Assembly: GCF_000788395.1 (NCBI RefSeq) | Contig: NZ_CP009889.1 | Span: 868,001 to 932,000, forward strand | From: Pseudoalteromonas piratica | GTDB taxonomy: Bacteria > Pseudomonadota > Gammaproteobacteria > Enterobacterales > Alteromonadaceae | Length of the DNA: 64,000 bases | Direction of reading: 5' to 3' | Shown: one piece after another, positions 57,513-64,000 of the stretch | Layout of the letters: each line of letters starts with the position of its first letter | Position numbering within the stretch: the first letter of the stretch is position 1 | Translations under genes and position numbers: made by a program | The notes under the pieces: model-generated | Databases searched by the model: none | The model's input: the letters and a program-made list of their open reading frames with translations, nothing else | Told to the model about the DNA's origin: nothing

Positions 57513-57896
57513 TTAAGCACGATGTTCTTTCAGGAAATCATGCCAATCTTCTAATAGACTGATAAAATCATCTAAGCCACATTCACACAAATCTGTTGCT
57601 GTATCAACACTTAACATCTCTTGGTCAAAACGATCAGACTCATACTCGCTAATTGCATGAAGATTAGTTTTTATTGCCACTTCCCCATTACAGATAGAAA
57701 GCACCATTTCTTTGCCATTGATCTGAAAATCATGATGATATGTTTGGCTTTGTTGCTTGATATTGGTTATTAACTGGCTTATGTCATTACTGGTTAATGG
57801 CGTTTCTTCAACTAGCCAACGAGCAATATTAGTATGCTCATCAGAGATTTGTAAGCGAAATCCATCAATAGGATCTCTAATAAATTGGTATTCCAT
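57513..57896 (-). CDS. yacL: YacL-family protein (UPF0231)
   Basis: 127 residues resembling E. coli YacL: MEYQFIRDPIDGFRLQISDE, a central Trp (HTNIARWLVEET), GKEMVLSICNGEVAIKTN, and an acidic C-terminal half ending CGLDDFISLLEDWHDFL. Function unknown. Probably co-transcribed with the lipoprotein gene. Confidence 0.8.
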   Translation of the reverse strand: MEYQFIRDPIDGFRLQISDEHTNIARWLVEETPLTSNDISQLITNIKQQSQTYHHDFQINGKEMVLSICNGEVAIKTNLHAISEYESDRFDQEMLSVDTATDLCECGLDDFISLLEDWHDFLKEHRA

Positions 57897-58059
57897 GGGT
57901 TATTCACATTTACAAATAATGTGTGAATTGTACTGTGTAAACCTAATTACAGCGACCATTGAATTTATTTAGCACCAATTATGCTACCTAACCTTTTTGA
58001 CATTACTTAACGCCACTGCTTCGATTACTAACCAGCATTAATCAGTATGATGTGTTCTT

Positions 58060-58497
58060 TTACATCAGAAATAGATAACAAGTAGTAAAACCAATAAACA
58101 TAATGCCATGTGGTAACACTACATGGGGCCAAAATAAAGCAGTGTAAAATTGTTTTCTACCAAGAACATTGTATTCTTTTGACCAAGAGGTACAAATTTG
58201 CAAACAGTCTATTTCTTGTTGTGTACCATTTAAATAGTCTTCTATTTCTCTTATTCGCTTGTAATTTGCGTTTTGAAATGTCTTCCAATACGCTTCAATT
58301 AACCAAAATAATAATGCTGCCATAGCTGCGTATAGAAAAACGTTTATTGTCTTACTAAAAGCGCCTGAACTCAGTACTGCTATTGCTAGAGATACGCTCC
58401 ATGCCTTAATGGTCAATGACTTCGCATCAAAACTCTCAACCAAGGTTTGCAAGTGAAAGTATTCCTTTTCTAATAAGTTTACTTTTTGTTGTTCCAT
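58060..58497 (-). CDS. membrane protein of unknown function
   Basis: 145 residues. Three hydrophobic stretches (about 30-48, 52-70, 125-144) and an amphipathic linker with FQNANYKRIREIEDYLNGTQ. The first half (LVESFDAKSLTIKAWSVSLA) is a recurring pattern in small bacterial membrane proteins, but I cannot name a family. The 163 bases upstream of yacL next to it hold no recognisable element. Divergent from the S9 peptidase. Confidence 0.7.
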   Translation of the reverse strand: MEQQKVNLLEKEYFHLQTLVESFDAKSLTIKAWSVSLAIAVLSSGAFSKTINVFLYAAMAALLFWLIEAYWKTFQNANYKRIREIEDYLNGTQQEIDCLQICTSWSKEYNVLGRKQFYTALFWPHVVLPHGIMFIGFTTCYLFLM

Positions 58498-58638
58498 TAT
58501 TTACTCCCTAAAAACACGCATTATCTTGATAAGTATGGTGCCACTTGTCTACTAAATTATATGTTTCGTCTTGAATCAGCTGTTTAGATGACATATCTCA
58601 GTTATGGTGGTTTAAATACCCAATGGCCTGAGGCAAAG

Positions 58639-60666
58639 ATGTTTAATTATTTAAAACCCTTAGTTTTATTATCTGCTTGCGTACTTTATGCTACCCCGAG
58701 TGTTGCTGAAACTTTTCAAGCAAAAGACATATTCGATCTAGAATATGCATCTTCCCCCACTATTTCACCCAATGGCGAACATATCGTGTTTGTGCGAAAT
58801 AGTAATAATGTTATGCGTGATGCAACAGATAAAAGCTTGTGGTTAATAAACACCAAGTCGGGAGCGCTAACGCCATTATTTTCCGATAACAACCAATATT
58901 CTTCCCCTGTCTGGTCACCATCAGGGGATCGCATTGCATTTATCAGTAATTTATCTGGAAAATCACAAATACATGTTCATTACTTAAAGCAAAATCGCAC
59001 AGCAATGGTCAGTCAACTACAATCTAGTATTTCAAATCTGACCTGGTCACCTGATGGAAACTGGCTTTCTTTTAGTAAAAAAGTCCATGAAAAGCCAAGC
59101 GTAATAGCAAAAATGCCAAAAGCACCTAAAGGTGCCAATTGGGCAAAACCCGCGATCGTTATCGATACCGCCTATTATCAGGCTGATGGAAAAGGTCTAA
59201 TTAAACCTGGATATAATCAATTATTTATTCTGCCCTCTGAAGGTGGTACAGCACAACAAATTACATCAGGAAACTATCACCATAAAGGGAAGCTAACCTG
59301 GACAAAAGACAGTAAATCAATCGTATTTTCTGCTAATAGACTTACGGATTGGGAATATAAAACGTTAGAGGGCGATTTATTTAAAATTGATATAGCCACT
59401 AAAAAATTAACCCAATTAACTCAATCACCAGGTAGAGAGTTCAGTCCCCAATTTTCTGAAAATGGTGAAAAGCTGGTTTATTTACACAGTTCAAATGAGC
59501 TCAACCCTTACCGTAATAACAAATTACACATTATGGAATGGCAATCTAAGCAAACGAAAGCGATTAAACCTGACTTTGATCGTTCAGTTGTATCGCCAAT
59601 GTGGATTGATAAAAACACACTCGCAATAAGCTATGATGATTTTGGCAAACGAAAGATTGCGTCTATTTCTACCAGCGGGAAGCTAAAAGACTTAACCGAC
59701 AGTGTTTCTGGTACTACCTTAGGGCGACCTTATATTAGTGGAGAATTCTCTGCTAATTATCGAGGTGATATTGTATTTACCTATGGTAATGCCAATCAAC
59801 CTGCTGATGTAGCAACTGTGTCTTTAAAAGGTAAAACGCGCCAATTTACATCGCTTAATCACGATTTACTCAATCACCGTACTCTGGGCAAGGTACATGA
59901 AATAAACTACACCTCTTCTTTTGATGGTGAAGCAATACAAGGCTGGTACATTACTCCGCCCAATTTTGACCCTAAGAAAAAATACCCTTTAATACTCGAA
60001 ATTCACGGTGGTCCTCACCTAGCCTATGGCCCACATTTTTCTGCTGAATTACAACGTTACGCTGCACAAGGTTATGTTGTATTTTATGATAATCATCGCG
60101 GTAGCAGTTCCTATGGTGAGCGATTCGCCATGTTATTAAAGTATAAATATTCGTCAAAAGAAGACTTTGCCGACCATAATTCAGGAGTCGATGCAATGAT
60201 TGAAAAAGGGTTTATTGATAAAGACCAACTGTTTATTGCAGGTGGCTCTGCTGGAGGCATCGCAACTGCATATGCAATTGGGCTTACTGATCGCTTCGCT
60301 GCAGCAGTTGTTGTAAAACCTGTGATAAATTGGCTTAGTAAAGTATTAACCGCTGACAGCGGTTTACGTCAAATACCCACTCAATTCCCGGGCATGCCTT
60401 GGGAACATGTCGAACATTATTGGCAACGTTCTCCCCTGTCGTTAGTTGGCAATGTTACTACACCAACCATGTTAATTACCGGCGAAAAAGACTTACGCAC
60501 TCCAATGGCGGAAACAGAGCAATATTATCAAGCGCTAAAACTTAGAAAAGTTGATTCTGTGCTGATAAAAATTCCTGACGCGTATCATGGTATTGCAGGT
60601 AAACCGTCACGTATGATCAGTAAAATCGAACACACTTTGGCATGGTTCGATAAATACAATAACTAA
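58639..60666 (+). CDS. S9-family peptidase (prolyl oligopeptidase type)
   Basis: 675 residues from ATG 58639 (GAGG 7 bases upstream), which opens on a signal peptide (MFNYLKPLVLLSACVLYATP, SVAET); the longer ATG 58588 frame would hide it. N-terminal WD40-like/beta-propeller repeats (SPTISPNGEHIVFVRNSN, SPVWSPSGDRIAFISN, LTWSPDGNWLSFSKK), C-terminal alpha/beta hydrolase with Ser in IAGGSAGGIATAYA, Asp in MLITGEKDLRTPM and His in IPDAYHGIAGK. Periplasmic oligopeptide hydrolysis. Confidence 0.92.
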   Translation: MFNYLKPLVLLSACVLYATPSVAETFQAKDIFDLEYASSPTISPNGEHIVFVRNSNNVMRDATDKSLWLINTKSGALTPLFSDNNQYSSPVWSPSGDRIAFISNLSGKSQIHVHYLKQNRTAMVSQLQSSISNLTWSPDGNWLSFSKKVHEKPSVIAKMPKAPKGANWAKPAIVIDTAYYQADGKGLIKPGYNQLFILPSEGGTAQQITSGNYHHKGKLTWTKDSKSIVFSANRLTDWEYKTLEGDLFKIDIATKKLTQLTQSPGREFSPQFSENGEKLVYLHSSNELNPYRNNKLHIMEWQSKQTKAIKPDFDRSVVSPMWIDKNTLAISYDDFGKRKIASISTSGKLKDLTDSVSGTTLGRPYISGEFSANYRGDIVFTYGNANQPADVATVSLKGKTRQFTSLNHDLLNHRTLGKVHEINYTSSFDGEAIQGWYITPPNFDPKKKYPLILEIHGGPHLAYGPHFSAELQRYAAQGYVVFYDNHRGSSSYGERFAMLLKYKYSSKEDFADHNSGVDAMIEKGFIDKDQLFIAGGSAGGIATAYAIGLTDRFAAAVVVKPVINWLSKVLTADSGLRQIPTQFPGMPWEHVEHYWQRSPLSLVGNVTTPTMLITGEKDLRTPMAETEQYYQALKLRKVDSVLIKIPDAYHGIAGKPSRMISKIEHTLAWFDKYNN

Positions 60667-60686
60667 CCCATTTTCCCAACCATTTT

Positions 60687-60711
60687 AAGCCAGTTTCGAC
60701 TGGCTTTTTTT
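60687..60711 (+). terminator. terminator after the S9 peptidase
   Basis: AAGCCAGT, TTCG tetraloop, ACTGGCTT followed by four more Ts. A classic stable tetraloop hairpin. Confidence 0.88.
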
Positions 60712-60830
60712 ATGCTTAAACACTTTAAAACAACTTTATACACAAAAATTGCATTATTTAGATTATTTACCCTTGATTTATAATGTTTATAGCTTCACCA
60801 TGCGACAATCATCAACGAATATAAATAATC

Positions 60831-61931
60831 ATGAATATAGACTACCAGTTACTCTCACCGCAGCTGCGCCGAACTCAGCCTCTTGAAAAAGATATTGAAC
60901 TAGGATTTGGTCAGCTAAGAACGGATCATATCTTCTTAATGGATTTTCAAAATGGTGAATGGGTTCACCCGCGCATCGTGCCATATCAAAATTTACAACT
61001 AGCACCAGGGGCTATGGCACTGCATTATGGTCAGTCTATTTTTGAAGGTGCAAAAGCATTTTTGCACCAAGATAACGAGATTTATACATTTAGATTAGAT
61101 AAAAACTGTGAACGTTTAAATCAATCTGCTGAAATCTTATCAATGCCTCAGCTTCCTGTTGAAATGCAATTAAACGCCATTAATGCATTGCTTGATGTTG
61201 AGCGCCTTTGGATTCCAACAACTCTTGGTGCATCCATGTACATTCGCCCGTTTATGTTTGCGACAGATGATAGTTTATCTGTCAGACCGAGTAGCTCCTA
61301 TACCTTTGCAGTGATGCTAAGCCCAAGTGGTGCTTATTACGCAAAAGGGATGGATAAATCGTTAAAGTTATTGATAACACAAAAATATCACCGCGCGGTG
61401 AGTGGTGGAACTGGTGCTGCCAAAGCCGCTGGTAATTATGCCGCTTCACTGCGTGCACAACAGTATGCTAGCTCTGTTGGAGCTGATCAGGTGCTATATC
61501 TTGATGCCACCAATGCGTATCTTGAAGAAGTTGGCGCAATGAATCATTTTCACATCACCCGTACAGGTGAACTTGTAATACCTGAATTTACTGACACTAT
61601 TTTAAAATCAATTACATCACAATCGATACTATCGTTGAGCAATGAACTGCAAACCGTGTGTGGTTTAACACCAGTTCAGCGAAAGATTTCAATTTCATCA
61701 TTTTTAAATGATATTCAAAATGGTGACATTATCGAAGCCGGTGGGTTCGGTACTGCGGCTGTTACTGCATCCGTTGGTCACTATATTTTGGATAATGGTG
61801 AACATTACACAGTTGGTACAGGTGAAATTGGTAGTAAAACAAAGCTATTGAATCAATATTACAGCGATTTGCAACAAGGCCGACAAAACGCACCAGCTAA
61901 TTGGCTAATGCCTGTTAAACGCATCAATTAG
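60831..61931 (+). CDS. ilvE: branched-chain amino acid aminotransferase
   Basis: 366 residues, PLP fold type IV, long (type II) BCAT form: FGQLRTDHIFLMDFQNGEW, LHYGQSIFEGAKAF, IRPFMFATDDSLSV, PLP Lys in GGTGAAKAAGNYAASL, YLEEVGAMNHFHI, and IIEAGGFGTAAVTASVG. Last step in Leu, Ile and Val synthesis and first in their breakdown. No attenuator-like leader is evident in the 164 bases upstream. Confidence 0.93.
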   Translation: MNIDYQLLSPQLRRTQPLEKDIELGFGQLRTDHIFLMDFQNGEWVHPRIVPYQNLQLAPGAMALHYGQSIFEGAKAFLHQDNEIYTFRLDKNCERLNQSAEILSMPQLPVEMQLNAINALLDVERLWIPTTLGASMYIRPFMFATDDSLSVRPSSSYTFAVMLSPSGAYYAKGMDKSLKLLITQKYHRAVSGGTGAAKAAGNYAASLRAQQYASSVGADQVLYLDATNAYLEEVGAMNHFHITRTGELVIPEFTDTILKSITSQSILSLSNELQTVCGLTPVQRKISISSFLNDIQNGDIIEAGGFGTAAVTASVGHYILDNGEHYTVGTGEIGSKTKLLNQYYSDLQQGRQNAPANWLMPVKRIN

Positions 61932-61950
61932 CCCCCCTTACTTTCAAAAA

Positions 61951-61976
61951 TGAAGTTGCTTTTATGAGCAACTTCA
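61951..61976 (+). terminator. hairpin after ilvE
   Basis: TGAAGTTGCT, TTTATG, AGCAACTTCA: perfect 10-bp stem 19 bases past the stop, without a good T-tract. Confidence 0.55.
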
Positions 61977-62110
61977 AATTAATTCATAAAATTCATATTA
62001 ATTTCAGTATTCTAGCTATAATTATTGGTTAATAAACTTTGCTGGTAAGGGTGTTTTTTACTACACTTATCATCAGTTTGTAATATTTTTGTCACATTCA
62101 GGGACGAATC

Positions 62111-64000
62111 ATGAAATCAATAAAAGCTAAACTAATGACTGGTGTTATCTGTGGCTTACTTTCGATGCTTATTGGCGCAATAGTATCTGTTTTAATTTTG
62201 CGCGAATTAACCAAAGATTTTGATAATGTAATTCATCAAGAACTGGATGCACGAGAGCACGTTAATTTAGTTTTAGCTAACTTTAAAACTCAGGTGCAAG
62301 AATGGAAGAACATTCTTATTCGAGGTCATGATGCTGAACAATACGACAAGTATTTAAAACGTTTTACAGACCGAGAAAATGATGTACAGCAATATCTGCA
62401 ACAATTGCAAACTCGTCGATACCTACCATCGAGTTTAATTTCACAAATAGCAACTCTTGAACAACAACACCAAAAATTAGGCAGACTTTATAGGGATGGG
62501 CTGATTGCCTTTCGCACATCAGACTTTAATACCCAAAAAGGCGATTTCGCCGTAAAAGGAATCGACCGCCCTGTAGTAAGTGCTTTAAATACATTGAGTG
62601 CTCAAATTAACGAAATAGCTAAAAATGAAACCCAACGATTATCTTCCAAAAAAGACAAATTGATCCGTAACACCTTTATTGGTTTAACAATCATTACCAT
62701 TATCACCATCATATTGCTGACTCGTTTTATACAGTTATTAATTACTAGACCGATAAACAGAGCAGCTTCTATCGCAGGTGAAATAGCAAAAGGTAACTTA
62801 GATAATCAAATTAATGGTCATCAACGTGATGAAATCGGCTTGTTGTTAACTGCTCTTGATAGCATGCAAGCTAATTTAAATAACGCTAATAACAAGTTAA
62901 ACGCACAAATAGCAGAACAACAGCGTTTAGCGAAAATAAATGGCCGAATTAAACAAGCACTCGATAATGTGGCTACCCCTGTATTACTTTGCGATGTTAA
63001 CAATCAGGTAATTTACGCGAATCGACAGTGCTACCAACTATTTAATAACCACTCAAACAATATTAAATCTTCTCAGCCACAATTTGACGCTAATAACTTA
63101 CTGAATTCATCTAGTAATGTTTTATTTGATAACCAACCAAATTACCAAACCTTGTTATTAGCACCTGAACAACAAATAGAGATTGAATTAAACTACCAAA
63201 ATACGACATTTTCACTGATTGCAGGACCTGTATCTAATGACACTGGTGAAAAAATCGGCATTGTCTATGAGTTTGTTGATTTATCAGAACAACGACTTGC
63301 TGAGCAACAAGTTGATAGCATAATTACCGCAGCTGTATCAGGAGAGCTCGAGACACGAATTGATTGTGATAAGTTCAGTGGTTTTATGCTGACTTTAGGA
63401 AGTGGCATTAATCAAATGCTTGACGCCATAGTAAAACCAATCAATCAAACACAAAACTATTTAACATTAATTGCTAACGGCCAAGTACCGAAGCAAATCG
63501 AAGGAGATTACCAAGGAGACTTCCTAGTAATAAAGCAAAGTCTTGAAAAATCGTGTCACGCTATCAATCGGTTAATCATAGATACAAATGATATCGTTAA
63601 AAGTGCAAGCATGGGCGAGTTATCAAAACGTGCTGATGCAAATGCACATAATGGCGATTATCAAAAAATAATCAGTGGTATAAATGAAACACTTGATGCG
63701 ATTGTCACACCAATAAATCAAACGTCACAGTATTTAAATCAAATTGCCAGCGGCAAAATTCCAAACCATATTAGTGATGATTACCAAGGCGACTTCCTAC
63801 AAGTTAAAGAAAGTTTACAAACCAGCTGTCGTGCAATAGAGCGCTTAATAACTGATACCAATGTATTAGTAGAAGCTGCATCTAATGGACAACTTGACCA
63901 ACGAGCTGATGGCGAGCATCACCAAGGAGATTTTGCCAAAATTATTATTGGTTTTAATGACACCTTAGATGCTATTACCCAGCCATTGCAAGAATGTAAA
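62111..64000 (+). CDS. chemoreceptor-like protein with alternating HAMP array (3' end beyond window)
   Basis: Open from ATG 62111 (GGGA 6 bases upstream) to the right edge, 630 codons. TM1 about 9-32, periplasmic helical-bundle sensor (about 35-195), TM2 about 197-220, canonical HAMP (RPINRAASIAGEIAKGNLDN, RDEIGLLLTAL), a PAS-like part (about 275-390, NVATPVLLCDVNNQVIYANR), then alternating HAMP-like units. The missing C-terminus presumably carries an MCP signalling domain, but that is not seen, so a histidine kinase is still possible. Confidence 0.8.
   Translation, partial: MKSIKAKLMTGVICGLLSMLIGAIVSVLILRELTKDFDNVIHQELDAREHVNLVLANFKTQVQEWKNILIRGHDAEQYDKYLKRFTDRENDVQQYLQQLQTRRYLPSSLISQIATLEQQHQKLGRLYRDGLIAFRTSDFNTQKGDFAVKGIDRPVVSALNTLSAQINEIAKNETQRLSSKKDKLIRNTFIGLTIITIITIILLTRFIQLLITRPINRAASIAGEIAKGNLDNQINGHQRDEIGLLLTALDSMQANLNNANNKLNAQIAEQQRLAKINGRIKQALDNVATPVLLCDVNNQVIYANRQCYQLFNNHSNNIKSSQPQFDANNLLNSSSNVLFDNQPNYQTLLLAPEQQIEIELNYQNTTFSLIAGPVSNDTGEKIGIVYEFVDLSEQRLAEQQVDSIITAAVSGELETRIDCDKFSGFMLTLGSGINQMLDAIVKPINQTQNYLTLIANGQVPKQIEGDYQGDFLVIKQSLEKSCHAINRLIIDTNDIVKSASMGELSKRADANAHNGDYQKIISGINETLDAIVTPINQTSQYLNQIASGKIPNHISDDYQGDFLQVKESLQTSCRAIERLITDTNVLVEAASNGQLDQRADGEHHQGDFAKIIIGFNDTLDAITQPLQECK
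63305..64000 (+). repeat. 91-residue alternating HAMP-like repeat
   Basis: The Pro-anchored motif (PINQT, PINQT, PLQEC) recurs with codons starting at 63437, 63710 and 63983: both intervals are exactly 273 bases. Each period contains one unit with GEL/GQL-x-x-R and one with G-(Q/K)-(V/I)-P plus DYQGDF, so two alternating HAMP-like forms. Confidence 0.85.

Overview
The window reads as chromosome of an AT-rich marine gammaproteobacterium, most likely Pseudoalteromonas or a close Alteromonadales relative. The pointers are the minCDE block beside ycgL/ycgN, an atl, nudB and yoaA complement, FadD and FadE of the gammaproteobacterial type, a TtpC-containing TonB2 system, and a secreted S8 protease with two C-terminal PPC domains. 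Species cannot be fixed from sequence reading alone. I see no tRNA, rRNA, insertion sequence, prophage or CRISPR array. No gap between genes exceeds about 300 bases.

Layout. 1-8.9 kb (all leftward): a TonB2-type energy module (DUF3450 protein, TtpC, ExbB, ExbD, TonB, TPR protein) followed by a parallel beta-helix surface lipoprotein and a TonB-dependent receptor that runs off the left edge. A PhoB-box-like site precedes the lipoprotein. 9.1-12.9 kb: a MipA/OmpV-type outer membrane protein, then SpoU-type methyltransferase, ycgN, a MltB-family transglycosylase and ycgL. 13.0-14.8 kb: minC-minD-minE. 14.8-22.7 kb: rnd, fadD, an alpha/beta hydrolase, a divergent alkaline phosphatase, tsaB and the YoaA helicase. 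22.8-28.4 kb: a 24-residue membrane miniprotein, an alkyltransferase-like protein with a LysR regulator, and a divergent RND pump. 28.4-32.3 kb: nudB and a large chemoreceptor with eight extra HAMP-like units in strict 45-residue register. 32.3-36.1 kb: an Lrp-type regulator divergent from astC-astA-DUF1338 (arginine succinyltransferase pathway). 36.2-45 kb: periplasmic binding protein, small membrane protein, a decayed EEP-fold membrane protein, RluF, a Bmt5-like methyltransferase with a C2H2 finger, an AbgT transporter, an RhlE helicase, a DapA-like lyase and an unknown gene under a near-ideal LexA box. 45-50 kb: a small barrel, cytochrome b562-like protein, fadE with a FadR box, and two bacterioferritin subunits with complementary active sites behind a Fur box. 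50-64 kb: a Cys-rich miniprotein, degenerate GGDEF protein, SelO, a decayed tyrosine-recombinase-like protein, CPA1 antiporter, S8 protease, small lipoprotein, yacL, membrane protein, S9 peptidase, ilvE, and a second poly-HAMP chemoreceptor cut by the right edge.

The points that most deserve a second look are the SOS-box gene of unknown function (44437-45048), the eukaryote-like methyltransferase with zinc finger (39441-40229), the TonB2/DUF3450/beta-helix locus with PhoB-like sites (1-8949), the split-function bacterioferritin pair (48816-49772), the metronomic HAMP repeats (30422-31501), and several apparent pseudoenzymes (EEP fold, GGDEF, tyrosine recombinase). Start codons were re-chosen wherever the longest open frame began at an unlikely TTG/GTG.
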